Source of the DNA: Gordionus sp. m RMFG-2023 | Taxonomy: Eukaryota; Nematomorpha; Gordioida; Chordodea; Parachordodidae | Length of the DNA stretch: 64,000 nt | Assembly: GCF_954871325.1 (NCBI RefSeq) | Contig: NC_088778.1 | Location: 30,950,730-31,014,729 of the forward strand | Direction of reading: 5' to 3' | Part shown: one piece after another, positions 23,848-37,670 of the stretch | Layout of the letters: each line of letters starts with the position of its first letter | Numbering within the stretch: position 1 is the stretch's first letter | The notes under the pieces: model-generated | Told to the model about the DNA's origin: nothing | What the model saw: the letters and a program-made list of their open reading frames with translations, nothing else | The model's database searches: none | Position numbers and translations under genes: made by a program

Positions 23848-24767
23848 CTATAAATATAAAAATAATAAGAAATTGACAACTTTATTAATATTTTTTTTTA
23901 TCATTTTAAATAAATAAATTTATATAAATATTTTGTCATAATATTCCTGTTTTTAAACTAGAATTATATATGAAAATTTTAGTTGGTCATTGATTTATTT
24001 TAATTGCCTCTTAGAAGTATAAAGCCATTCTAAGTAACAAATTTATTTAATACTAAAGGAAAGACCGGAATGCTAGGGGAGGGTAGTGTGGACATGACAG
24101 AAAATTATTGGAGTCAACCCCTTCTTTAAAAGCCTTCGGCGGCGATAACATATATATATTACGAGTTTTTAATTATATTTGGGATTCTTACATATATTTT
24201 ATAAATAATATCCTAAATTATGAATAATCTGCTACAAAGTATCAAAATAACGATTTTTTATTATAATGTATTGCTTGGCATGAATTTAAGTTTGTTGATA
24301 GAATTCCTACCCCATTTTAATTTATATCTAAAAAAAATATCTCATGAAATTATACAGAAATGTTTTTTTTGTAAATTACTCAATGATTATCATTGTATAT
24401 ATGCAATGCAATATATAGATTCGGTCGATGTTTGTTTAGCAAACTACATAAAATTGATCTATAATTTAATTATTAAATAAATTTGTACAGCAATCAATTT
24501 TACCACCCTATTTTATCTAAGAAAATATAATTTTTTACCTCCCTCCCCCAATTAATCACTTACCCTCTCAGATGGCTACCCCCAGCTAACCTACCTCTTA
24601 AGAAATATGTAATAAAAAATGTCCCTCCCCCCTTATATAGACATTGGGGAAGGAGATTAGGAGGCAAACATTTTTAAAAATGTTATATTTCGAATATACA
24701 TTCTGTTGTATTATTATAATATATTATTTAATTATTTTTTTATATATATGTATTATGTTAAAATTAG
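23848..24767. other. Duplicon flank upstream of the threonine-rich exon
   Basis: Conserved with 4,220-5,000, 38,150-38,508/40,272-40,690 and 48,740-49,548, including ggagtcaacccc and gcggcgataacatatata. An 86-codon plus-strand ORF at 24,220-24,480 is broken in the other copies. The first exon or promoter of the threonine-rich gene may lie here but I cannot place it. Confidence 0.5.
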
Positions 24768-24975
24768 TGTTGTTAAACGGCTCTATTTAAGCCGATTTTT
24801 AAAAAGGGCTAACTCAACATTATAGCCAGGAAAATATTGCCTAAGCGTCGAGATTTCGCCAATAGGTGTTCAATTCCATGTGCCATCTATGAGAAAAATC
24901 TTTAGAATATTTTTCTGGATAAAATATTGAATTAGCCGTTTTAAAAAAATCATAAATTGAGCAGTTTAACAACAC
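24768..24975. mobile_element. MITE of the GTGTTGTTAAACGG family (complete)
   Basis: Both ends are present: GTGTTGTTAAACGGCTC at the left and a decayed inverted partner (gagcagtttaacaacac) at the right, flanked by TA. About 205 bases, with further internal inverted symmetry. The TA duplication suggests a Tc1/mariner-type mobiliser. Confidence 0.8.
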
Positions 24976-25183
24976 TATGTTATCTTCTTTTTGTTTGTTT
25001 TTTTAAAAAAAAATATATTTAAATATTATTGAAAATATTTAGAAAAGAAAAATAAAAATTCAAAAAGTGAAAATTGTCTGATAAGTGAAGTTTTTATATA
25101 AAGGCCTAAAAGTGGTGGCGTTCTCAGGAAGAAATCTTGTTGCGACAAAACGGATAAAAACTAACTAAAAATAATTTACGATC

Positions 25184-25444
25184 ATGGGCAAGAAAATAAA
25201 AAGGAAATTCGAAATCAAAGGTAAAAAATTGTTTCTTAATTTTAAATTTTAAAAATCTTTAAATGAAAATAAGATTATTTTGAAATGCTTAATAGAAAAA
25301 GTATAAAAACTAACTATTATGAAATTAAAAAATGTTTCTCAAATAGGTGTGCTTACTGTGTGGAATAACGATAATCTTAATAATATAGTTTATAGCATAT
25401 TTTTTTGGTATAACATAAAGAATGGAAAATATGGATATAAATAA
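25184..25444 (+). CDS. Small two-exon ORF preceding the gag-like relic
   Basis: ATG at 25,184 begins a basic exon (MGKKIKRKFEIK) ending at a GT donor at 25,221; an acceptor at 25,345-25,346 restores frame to GVLTVWNNDNLNNIVYS and FFWYNIKNGKYGYK, then TAA at 25,442-25,444. The right arm keeps the same ATG, donor, acceptor and frame (48,236 downward). It may be the first part of the zinc-knuckle ORF that follows, or a small gene of its own. I recognise no family. Confidence 0.35.
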
Positions 25445-25709
25445 AATAAGAATATTTAAACAAATGGAAATAGAAAAATGAAAAAATTGATAAAAATTTG
25501 AAAAAGAAATATAGAAATTATTTAATGAAATGGGTATTGTGAAAAAGGATGGAAAATAAAGGAAAATTAAAAACAGACATTTTTATTCTGAAAAGAGAAA
25601 ATTTGGAATTAACATTAATAAACCAGATATTGATTCTGAAAAAGTGAAAGGTGAATTGAAAAGGGAAACAAAAATATGGGATTTGAAAATTTATGATATA
25701 TAGTAATGT

Positions 25710-26760
25710 AGGAAATAGAAATTGAACCAGAGTAAGAAAAAGAAAATTGAAAGACAAATTTTAGAAAGAAAAAACAAAGAAAAAGAAGAAAAAAAGGAAA
25801 TGCTTAAAAAAGTTGAAGAAATGGAACGGGAAAATAGAAAATTGCACGAGACAAATCAAAGATATAACGGAAATAATTATAAAAATCAAGGAGAAAAGGG
25901 GGAAATTAGAAAGGGTTGGTCAATTGGAACGGGAACAAATGGAACATGTTTTACATGTGGAAAATAATATAAGCCTAGAGACTATAAGGAAGAAATAAGT
26001 CAAAGAGAGTCATCGAATGGAAGTGTTTCACATGTGGAAAATTTGGTTTGAATAAAAAAACCAAAGAATATTACTGAGAGTATGTAAAAGGTGTGGAAAT
26101 AAAGGGCATAATGCAGAAGAGTGTTATGTTCCGGCATATAAGCTGTTAAATTAAAATGCAAAAAATTGTGGTTTCGTGTGAAAATAGGTAATATTTGACA
26201 TACTCAAGATAAATGTTATAAAAATGAACATGGATATTCCAAATAATTTCCAACTGTGGAATATGCATAAAATGAGCGGAGAAGTACATATGAAAGAAAT
26301 AATGTGGAAAAAATAACTTGTTATGCAAAAGATTGCACAGAAGGATGACTGTATGATAGAGAAATAAAAATTGTTAATTGTTACATCAAAGAATTATTCG
26401 GAACAAATGAATCAAATTATATATGAAAATACAGAAAATGATAATAGTAAAATGGAAATAAAACATGGAGGAAAATGAAAATAAGAATTATGGGGTTTAT
26501 AAAAAATATGGGAAAATTTAACCCAATGGAATAAATATACAAATATGTAAGTTACCGATTTTAACGTTGGAAGATATTTTTAAAAAAATGTGATCAATGT
26601 CCAAGGGTAAAAGTGAATGTAGGAAATATGGAAATTTCGATGTTATTGGATTTATAGCCCAGAACCGTTATCCATAAAGTTCCTTGTTTCGTTTATGGTT
26701 CAGGGGTAAAAATATTATAAATTTCAGGTTTCAGTGAAGGTTCAGCTATTCAATCTTAAA
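25710..26760 (+). pseudogene. Gag-like zinc-knuckle polyprotein relic with possible aspartic-protease remnant, left arm
   Basis: A Lys/Glu-rich coiled-coil-like segment (25,722-25,900; EKKEMLKKVEEMERENRKL) precedes a series of CCHC zinc knuckles spread over shifting frames: GTCFTCGK (25,946), KCFTCGKFG (26,028), CKRCGNKGHNAEEC (26,084), HTQDKCYKNEHGYSK (26,202) and NCGICIK (26,254). Near 26,610-26,740 VNVGNMEISMLLD followed by an FVYGSGVK-like segment resembles the start of a retroviral-type protease (LLD-T/S-G), but the codons after LLD are disrupted. This fits gag/protease of an LTR retrotransposon. I saw no LTRs. Inactive. Confidence 0.6.
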
Positions 26761-27107
26761 AAGACTCCGTATCCAAGGTTTTAGAAGAAAAAAAATTAAA
26801 AAAGTTTTTTTTGGGGGTTTTAAATATTTTTATAAATATACAATTATTTTTTTTCTAACATAACTTGGTTTTAATATTTTTTATTGGGGTATAATGATTA
26901 ATCAGGAATTAAAAATAAATTTTTGGAAGAGGGCCTTAAGGATTACAGCAATTTAAACCTAATTATTTAATCATATAAACCTTGCATGATTGAACATGAT
27001 TATACAAACTTAACTTAAAAGGATGTAGTGACTAAAAAAAAAGATTATAAAAAAAAGATCTGGGACCATCTCCAAGGGAGCGATTGCTTAGTGAGTTGGA
27101 TTGACAA

Positions 27108-27331
27108 TAGTAGTTTTGCTAAACGGCTCGATTTTTGCCGATTGTTAAAAATGACGAATATAATAGGCCAGAAAAATATTGACCAAGACTCGAGATTTCG
27201 TTAATAGATGATCAAACCTTTGTACCATCTATTAGCTAATTAAGGCTTGCATAATATTTATTTCTGGGTAAAAAGACTGAGTTAGCTCGTCTTCAAAAAA
27301 TCAGCTCCTGTTTAACAATATTTAGGCAGGA
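27108..27331. mobile_element. MITE of the GTGTTGTTAAACGG family
   Basis: Starts gtagttttgctaaacggctcg and ends cagctcctgtttaacaatat. Interior shares ctcgagatttcgttaatag with other copies. Inverted counterpart at 46,085-46,312. Confidence 0.7.
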
Positions 27332-27734
27332 GATTAAATTGACAATGAAAGATTACTAAAAAAAAAAAAATTAGAAAAAAAAGTGTATATTAATATATGA
27401 TTTAACTCCTAATTATCTCTCCAATGTTCATAAAACAAAAAAAAACTAATCACTTAGAACTAAAATAAATAAAAAATAATGAAGAATCATATATAAAATA
27501 TATAATTATGTTTTGAAAATAATATAAACTCTCCGAAGAAAGTATTATTTTCTCATATCTTATGCGGTTCAGTTTCTTTGTTGACAAGATGGAAAAATTT
27601 TTTACTTTTCTCTGGGAGGATTCCTATTTACGCATATATAAAATGTAAGTTATTAAGAAATCCTACTAACAATTATTATCTAGTTTATACAATAATTTCA
27701 AATTAAATTAAGGTAAATTACCTAACATTGACTA

Positions 27735-27880
27735 TATCTATTGTGGCTTAGTTAAGCTTTAAGCCTAAAAAATTGAATAAGCCTCTAAGTTGAGTCTCAA
27801 CTTGAGGATTGATTGGAATATTTTTGGTTAAAAACATGGATACGCCGTTTTATAGTTGATTTAATTTAACAACACTAAAT
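27735..27880. mobile_element. Diverged MITE of the same family
   Basis: Starts ctattgtggcttagttaag and ends gatttaatttaacaacac; shorter and more decayed than the others. No counterpart seen at the matching place in the right arm. Confidence 0.45.
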
Positions 27881-28301
27881 TAAGGCATAACTCTTAGATG
27901 AATTATTTATAAAAACCAGCCATAGGCCAGTGGGTAAAACGAAAAGAGTTTCTCCCAAAGATGGATTTGGAGAGCAAGGCTTTAAAAATAAACACCTCAC
28001 ATATAAATGTATCCTTGTAAGCTTGAAAAAAATTTTCCAATAGTAAATTTTTTCAAAAAATTTTTTATAACCAAAAGATTCCGAGACATATATTTCTTTT
28101 CTTATTATCCTCCATAATTTCTCATTTTCAAAATTCGGATTATATTAATTGACGATGAATCAATTTTCACGCCCATGCTAATTGATTCATAAAGCCTAAA
28201 AATTAGTATTTTATTTAGGTAATAACAAAATTTATATATTTAAATTTAGGAAAATAAGAAATAAATTGAATTATTAAAATTTTAAGAAAAAAATTTATGG
28301 T

Positions 28302-30190
<1,889 letters not shown>

Positions 30191-30439
30191 TGGGTATGTC
30201 AAAATAATTTAATAATTTGATCTATCAAATGTAAACATTTATCTACATCTAATTTTAACATTGAAAATACATTTAAAAAAATATTAGATAAATTGGCCTT
30301 GGTATTTATTATTGGAACTGTGTTGTGTAATAGAATATCTTCCCATAGTACAATTTTTGTAGTAAAGATATCAAGGTTAAGAATTCGAATATAATTTTGT
30401 TGGAAACATCATTTTGTGCCATTTTATTTTAACATTGAA

Positions 30440-31150
30440 AATACATTAAAATATTCGATCGAGTTACCTTCCATTTTGGCGCACAGGGATCAATTTGTGT
30501 AATATGATATCTTCCTTTAATATATTTTTTTCTTATACATTTTTTTTGTAATTTAGTTAAAGATATCAAGTTTATAAAAAAATACAACAATATTTTAGGT
30601 AGGAACAATATTTTTATGCCAAAATTTTGGATTGAAATATATAAAATAGCGAGTAAATAGTAGTTTTCTTTTTTAAATATGATATTTTTTTTTAAATGTA
30701 ACGATAAAAGTAACTCGTTAATTTTTCAAGTTACTTTTTTAAAACCATTGAGAATATTCCTGTGATTTATGTGTATCCTAGAGTTTAAAAACATTATTAT
30801 TTAAGAATCCTGTAAGTAATACGGTCTGGGGTTTTAATAGCTTTTAATAATTTAGGCTAAACCAACAAGCATGCAAATTTAATATTACATTTAATTAGTT
30901 AATTTTTGAGAATATCAATGTTTTTGGATCTATTTTAGTAAGCTCAAATTTTTTTTTTATAATGCTTTGAATTTCAATATAAGTTACAATTTCTGGCTAA
31001 AAATCGTTTTTTGTTATATGAAAATAAATATTTTTACTTATTTTATTATTTAAAATATTTATAACAAGGAAAATAATTTTAAAAAAATCTAAATTTTAAA
31101 AAGAAAAATTTGCTATATTTCAATTTAAAAAAAAAAAAAAACTAATTCTC
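30440..31150. other. Duplicon DNA matching 8,440-8,700
   Basis: From 30,480 to about 30,710 the sequence matches 8,440-8,660 directly (ttttatgccaaaattttgga, taaaatagcgagtaaatagt). No gene seen beyond the gene X 5' piece. Confidence 0.6.
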
Positions 31151-31290
31151 ATGAATAGTGTTATTAAAGAGCTCTATTTGGAAGATTTAGCAAATAGATG
31201 TCCAAGCATTTCTGTCAGCTATGAGCAAGATCTTTAGGCTTACATAATGTTATTTTGGTTATGATCCTTATGACAACTCTTATAAAATTG
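31150..31290. mobile_element. MITE relic of the GTGTTGTTAAACGG family
   Basis: Begins gaatagtgttattaaagagctc and contains agatttagcaaatagatgtcc and ctgtcagctatgagca; incomplete right end. Resembles the relic at 8,993 in position relative to the gene X 5' block. Confidence 0.5.
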
Positions 31291-31784
31291 TGTTGATTGA
31301 TCTTACTTTAAAATAATCATCATATTAGATAAGATTGAAGGTTTTTTAAAAAAATCACGTCGCGAAAATAAATGATTGACTGAGATATAGCAGTTTAAAA
31401 CTTTGGTCCATATTTACCCCATGAATGTACTCGCCTTTTTTTATAACGAATGAATGTTCATAGGGAGGAGGGGTTAAAAATATTAAGATATGTTGTTATT
31501 GGGATATAGAATTCACGGAGAATTCGTTATCTTTCAATTTCAAATTATTTACTGAGGTCATACATATATCTTAGAAAAATCTTATTTGAACGGAAATGTA
31601 TTCTTGTCGCATATGGAGTAACTCACAACTGGGAATTATTTTGAACAATTTTTCCGTGAACCTTTAAAATTAGACTTATTTTATTATAACTTAATATAGA
31701 TATTTTTGTATAAACTAAAAAATACACAAAATTTAATGGCAAAATAAATAGTCTGAAATTTATAAAGTAGTCATTTTACATTTA

Positions 31785-31965
31785 GCTATATTTCCGGTTT
31801 AAATTAGTTATTCATTACATTTCTAGTTCAAATCAGGTATTTAACATATAAATTACATTTTCGGTTAAAATTAGTTACTCCACGTATAATAAAATTTCCG
31901 GTTTAAATTAGTTATTCTACATATAATTAAATTTCGGGTTTAAATCAGACTCCTCCAAATATTAA
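31785..31965. repeat. Short tandem array, ~40-base unit
   Basis: About four diverged copies built on ttccggtttaaattagttatt, interspersed with acatataa words. Confidence 0.75.
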
Positions 31966-32433
31966 AAATAGCCCTCAATAAATGATATAAAAATGAGAGA
32001 GTCCGATTTACCCATGGATTCTATATATCATATGCCATATATATATCTCATTTAAATATTATTCGTTAACTCGCTTTGTGTTATTCTAGAAAAAATTATT
32101 TTATATTATTAATCTGTCCATGAAACTAAAATATTAATTTTTCAATTTTACTTTTAATTATTCTTATCATTCATAAAATTAATCCAATTACTTGTCGACA
32201 AACGTGAAAATCATTACTGTCTCTTGGTCCCATCATTGCCTAGATGTGGTGGATCAGAATTACAAACAATACCTCTCATAGTTTTCTTGCACATTACACA
32301 TACCCTCAAACTTGTAACAAGCAATTTTGTAACATCAATTTAAATATTCATAATCCTATATATACATAGTTTTGCTAAGAAATTTTAATTTTTATAATAA
32401 AAATATTCTTATGTTAAAAAATAAAATAAAACA

Positions 32434-35012
32434 ATGTCAACAATTTGTAACATCTGTGCTAAACTAATTAAAGTGACAAAGGGCAATCTTTTATACAAAC
32501 ATAATTACAAAGGGTCAACATGTCCTTCTTCTCAATCTCCAACCAATGAAATTATAAAAATACCCAAACCCTTATTAAATATTATTGAGCCTCATCCCCC
32601 CCCTATTAACACCGGATTTTCTTGAAAGATTTATTGAATGGAAAAAAGGACCCACTTTAACACATCTACTAAATAAATCTAGAAACCTAATTTCAAATTT
32701 TGTTATTAAACCTATCACAAAAGTTAATGATAACTTAAATTGTTTAAAATCATGGGAAGACTTATTAACCCTCCCTCACAAATGTCTTATACGGCTAACA
32801 AAGAGACCCCATTACATGAACAAATAAAATCAAACATTAATATATTTGACACTATTCAAAAGATTAACTACAATCATAATGTTAAAAAGCAAGTAGATGA
32901 TATAACACACAAATGCAAAATAATATCAAATAAAATAGATCAAGGTGACATAGATGGTGCAATTAAACTCATATCCTCAGAAAACCATCTTTCTTTTATC
33001 AATGAAGAAACATTACAACTATTGAAACAACTACATCCTGAAGCTTCTACAGATAATCCACCCATCTCTCCAATCCATCAGACTGTAATTTTTACCAGTG
33101 ATGAAATAGTCATTGCTATAAATTCTTTCAATAAAAACTCAGCAGATGGTCTTGATGGTTTCAGACCCTCCTATTTTCAATACTTAATTAATTCAAAAAA
33201 TCCTTCCCATAGTTCTGTCATCAAGGTTTTATCAACTTTTTGTAATAACATAATAAATAATGATATTCCAATACAAACTTACCAAATCCTTTTTGGTGCA
33301 CGTCTAATTGTTTTATCTAAGCCAGATGGTGGTACCCGTCCCATTGCAGTAGGCTCCTTTTTCAGAAGATTAATAGCCAAAATCATAATCAAACACATCA
33401 AACATGATGCTGTCAACATTTTAAATTCTTATCAACTAGGTTTTGGGATCAAGAGTGGCTGTGAAAAGCGCCTCATACCTTAAGAATTTACTTAGAAACC
33501 CCTGATTCTGTAATATGTAAACTAGATTTCAAAAATGCCTTCAATAGCTTACATCGTACCTCCTTTTTAAATTCTTCTATGAAACTTTTCCCTGTTATTC
33601 TAAATTTATTGAATCCTCATATGGTTTTCAGACGCCTTTGACACATGAAAGTTATCAGATTTTATCCCAAGAGGGCATCCAACAAGGGAATCCATTAGGA
33701 CCTCTTCTTTTTTGTTTGGAATCCATCATCTCATCTACCAAATTAAACAAAATTTTAACCTAGATCTTAATCTATGGTATTTAGACGATGGGACCATCTG
33801 TGGCCCTTCAGCTAATGTAATAAGCGCCTTAAAACACCTGGAAATCAATTCCCAAGCTATCGGCCTGGTACTCAACATAAATAAAACAGAATTATAATTT
33901 TCAAACAATAATCCACAAAAGTTAGAAGACTACAAAATCATTGCTCCTGACAGCTTAACCTTACTTGGGTCCCCATTAGCTAAGACCAAGTCGGGAGATT
34001 TTCTCTACAAGATTTTTAAAAGCTTTTACAGTATGGAACACATTCTAAGTCTCCTACCAGCTCATCAATCTTTATTTTTAATTGGCAAATGCCTGTACAT
34101 ACCTAAATTTATGCACATTTTCCGATGATCATCTTTTTTCAAAAACAATGAATTCATATTTAAAATTCAGGATAAATTTAAAATATTTCTGGAAAAAATT
34201 ATAAACTTAAATTTAAACTCATTCAATTGGTCACTTGCTCAGCTACCTTCTAAAATAGGTGGTTTAGGTTTTTTTCCGCTAATCTTTTATCCTTATCATC
34301 GTTCGTATCATCTAGATTATCTAACAATTCTATGATTTCTCGCTTAATATGCCCTACCGATCGTTTATTAAACGACGCTATTGACAGGATGGAAGGCAAA
34401 CACACCAATTAACACCTTATTATCATCAATCATCACACACAAAAAATTTTTTTACACCTTTAATCTCGAAATATCAAACAGATATATCAGTCAATCCACC
34501 TTTAGATTGCATTCAACTCCTTCAATTATCTGACAAACTTGGTGGTTATGAATGGTTAGAATCCCTCCCTAGTCGCAACCTTGGTAATCTCTTATCAGAT
34601 GAACAACTGAGAGTAACCATTGGTTTACGTCTAGGTTGCGATATAGTACAGCCTCATGCCTGCATCAAATGCAAATTACTCGTTGATTCAAAGGGTAGAC
34701 ATGGCTTAAATTATATTTTTAGTCAAGGGCGACTTCAACGCCACTCAGCTGTAAACCATATAATAAATAGAAGCTTAACAGCTGCACACATTCCAAACAA
34801 TCTTGAATCATCAAATTTACCTCAATTAGATGGTTTAAGATCTGATGGTATGACAACCATACCTTGGGCCCTCGGGAAATCACTCATATGGGACTACACG
34901 TGTGTTTCATCATTCCCTTCAAACATAAATTTCAATTTAATAACACAGGCAGAAATTAAAAAGACAAACAAATACAAAAATTTTAAAAACTTCATATTTT
35001 ACTTCTACTAAC
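32434..35012 (+). pseudogene. YLDDG-type non-LTR retroelement, copy 1 (near full length, frameshifted)
   Basis: N-terminus at 32,434 has a C-x2-C...H...C finger (CNICAKLIKV...). After a shift, 32,740-33,483 is an open RT segment with SADGLDGFRPSYFQ (33,140), ARLIVLSKPDGGTRPIAVGS (33,299) and QLGFGIKSGCE (33,435). Further frames give FKNAFNSLHRTSF (33,527), IQQGNPLGPLLF (33,678) and the catalytic WYLDDGTICG (33,775) in place of the YADD box. Downstream at 34,657 are CIKCKLLVDSKGRHGL and a HSAVNHIINRSL helix, then LRSDGMTTIPWALGKSLIWD (34,837). That Cys/His block plus D...PW-x-G-K...WD pattern resembles a restriction-like (PD-(D/E)XK) endonuclease placed C-terminal to RT, as in R2-type elements; this assignment is inference. 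Confidence 0.75.
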
Positions 35013-35444
35013 GGGCATTTTTCGCCTTCAACATTTATGTTTTTAAAAAATCTGGGTAATAAAATACGACTTTTCACAAATGAATCCAGAGAATTTCTTT
35101 TTATTCGACAAAAAATTCAAATAAAAATTTTTAGACACAATTATGGTTCCTTTTTGGGACTCAATTATAGAATTTTATTTTTAATTATATAATTATAAAT
35201 TTATAAATTATAATTTTTTTAATTAGATTTTATGTAAATTTAAAAATAAATAGAATATATTTTAGAAAAAAATAATATTTACATGATGATTTCCCCAAAT
35301 TAATGTCTCACTTACATCGAACTCACGCGTAGAACGTTTGCCTTGACTATGAGCACGGTTTTTCAGAAACGAATTCGGAATTAGTTTATCGTTAAAAAAA
35401 TATATTAATTTATTTTAATTCGATTTCTTACGAAAGTAAATCCA

Positions 35445-35500
35445 GTAAAGAAAGAAAGAAAGAAAGAAAGAAAGAAAAAAAGAAAAAAAAAGAAAAAAAA

Positions 35501-35544
<44 letters not shown>

Positions 35545-35545
35545 A
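35445..35545. repeat. (GAAA)n microsatellite with A-rich interruptions
   Basis: GAAA units broken by AAAA runs near 35,475-35,500. Confidence 0.95.
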
Positions 35546-35559
35546 GAAGTATATTGCGG

Positions 35560-36230
35560 GCATTGTTAAACCGTAAAAAATAATTAAAATAGACGGAAAA
35601 TGACGAAATAAAAAAGCATAAAGTATGCAAAAATTCCAAATTATGGCAAAATGTTACTCAAAAAAATAAATTAATTAAGGCATTATCATAAAAAAGTACG
35701 CCAAATGATGAAATAGAAAATCTCCCAAAATATGATTTAAAAGTAGGCAAAGTGGCCTATATTAAGCAAAATAAAATACAGATAGCAGGTAAAATGTAAA
35801 ATGCCAGAAAATAAATATAATAAAGGATGCAATAAATATCTATAATGAAGCAAAATGTGCTGAATCTATAGAAAAGCAGGCAAAAGTTGGAAAGATTTTA
35901 TAAAAATATAAAGCGTGCAATTGACGAAGAAAAAAAACGTATAATAAATTAGGCAAAATAATAGAAAATAGACAAAATAACGCAAAATTATGCTAAATAC
36001 AGAAATGCACGAGCAAGAAATTATGCAAAATCATGAAAAAGCAAGCAAACTTGATGCATAAAATATGCAAAATTGTAAAAATAAACGCAACATTATAACA
36101 AAAAAAAAATACGTAAAATGAAAATATAAACTACAGAAAAGCTGGCAAATTACAGAAGAGTACTCAAAATAATAGAAAAGAACTCAAAATAATAGAATAA
36201 TTTCCAGAATGATAGAGCAGCAAAAATAAA
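35560..36230. repeat. Degenerate short-period A-rich satellite-like field
   Basis: The words gcaaaat, aaaatga, aggcaaa and agaaaa recur every 12-25 bases for about 650 bases, with tandem-like pairs such as 'ctcaaaataatagaa' twice near 36,165-36,195. No open reading frame. The period is too diverged to state exactly by eye. Confidence 0.55.
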
Positions 36231-36239
36231 CAATTTGAA

Positions 36240-37525
36240 TAACTTATTTTTTTGGAAAATATTTATTTTCATTATGAATGAAGATTGACTAACTTGGTTG
36301 ACCTTTGCCATAAATTGTTGTACAGCTTCTTAACACAAATCAATTTTTTAAGTCTCAATAAAAGAATTTTTAACAGAGTATAATCGAGTCACCTTTTAAA
36401 TTATATTCAAGCATATGTATGGTTTGTAAAGCATTACTAGACCCGGGTAGATTGAAGAGTAAGCCACCGAATTGGATAAAACATTGTTAAACCACAATAT
36501 ATATATGCATTAAATGTAAAATGTCGATTGATTCTCAGAGATCTTAATTGTGTTTATAGTGAAGGCAGATATGTATGCAATTCCTGGGCCTGTTAAGTAA
36601 TCATCAGATGACCGTCTTTAGAGCCAGATGATTTTTAACTTCTGTATAAATGCGTTTAGATAAATCCTTAATTTGAGTTTCTTTCCCCCCCCCCCCCCAA
36701 AAAAAAAATGTTACTTTTTAAATCCTGCTTATATTTCCGAGATCGTAGGCATACACGGGTTATTTTCCTAAAATAGGGCGGAGGGGCAGACGTCTCCATA
36801 AATTTTTTTGAAAATATTTAGGTCCATTTTTAAGACTTTAGCTAATCATATTTTTATAAAAAATAATTTTGGGTTTTCATTATAAAAAAAATTTTTCAAA
36901 TTATAGTCATTATTTATAAAAAGTTATTAAACTTTTACTAATTTTTCTTTCGAATTCTTGTTTCGTAGTAATACATTCTATAAATTTATGAGGGAGAGGG
37001 TGAGTGGGTGGCGAATAAGAGGGAAATTTTCATTAAGATGATATCACCCCCCTCCCCCACATCCCCTTAGTTATGTGTCTGACCGAGATAAAAATAAATA
37101 AATTCTTAATTAGCCAATTATGTTTTTATGCTAATTTATCTCTTCGCCTTGGATAATGTCAAGCGAAAATTCGGATTTTTTTTTTTATCACATCTGAAAC
37201 AAAATTAAAAAAAACTTAAATCCACAGGTTATCTAGATTTGAATCAACCTAGAATAAGGAAAACGTCATGGAATGTCCTTAATTCCTTGATCAGGGTAAC
37301 AGTTCCAGGTTTAAGACTTCACCTGCATTGATCCAAATGCACCATCCCAACGTCGATGCTCTCTCCCGTAAGGAAACCCGGAAAACCACCAAATACAGCA
37401 TAGATCTTTCTTACTTACTCATTTATACCCATTGCTTGATTTATCACCTTTGGCAGCAAGGTTTAATGCTTTTTTAAGTAAGCGGGGAGACTGATTCACG
37501 AAAAGACTGATCATCCAAAGGAATT
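36240..37525. other. No gene seen; homopolymer tracts
   Basis: Contains a C-run then A-run at 36,684-36,709, and C-rich patch near 37,046-37,062. No coding region supported. Confidence 0.4.
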
Positions 37526-37529
37526 CTTC

Positions 37530-37670
37530 GGTTAGGGTTAAGGTAAGGGTTAGTTAGCGTTAGGGTTAAGGAAGGGATAGGGATAGGGTAATGGTAAGAG
37601 TTAGGGCTAGGGATAGGGATAGGGATAGGGTAAGGGTAAGGTTTAGGGTTAAGATAAGGGTTAGGGCTTG
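37530..37670 (+). repeat. Degenerate telomere-like (TTAGGG) tract
   Basis: On the plus strand the tract is an irregular array of gttaggg, gatagggatagg, ggtaaggg and tttaggg. TTAGGG is the usual metazoan telomere unit; here it is interleaved with TAAGGG and ATAGGG variants. It lies inside the spacer between the palindrome arms. The minus-strand Pro-rich ORF is a product of the repeat. Confidence 0.75.

Noticed and set aside
24220-24480. 86-codon plus-strand ORF
   Set aside because: The right-arm counterpart is broken by several stops and shifts, so the frame is not conserved.
25518-25757. Phe-rich minus-strand ORF (also 47,634-47,900 on the plus strand)
   Set aside because: Antisense of the Lys/Glu-rich gag-like segment.
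25100-27000. LTRs flanking the gag-like relic
   Set aside because: I compared sequence before 25,180 with sequence after 26,760 and found no direct terminal repeat beyond A/T-rich similarity.
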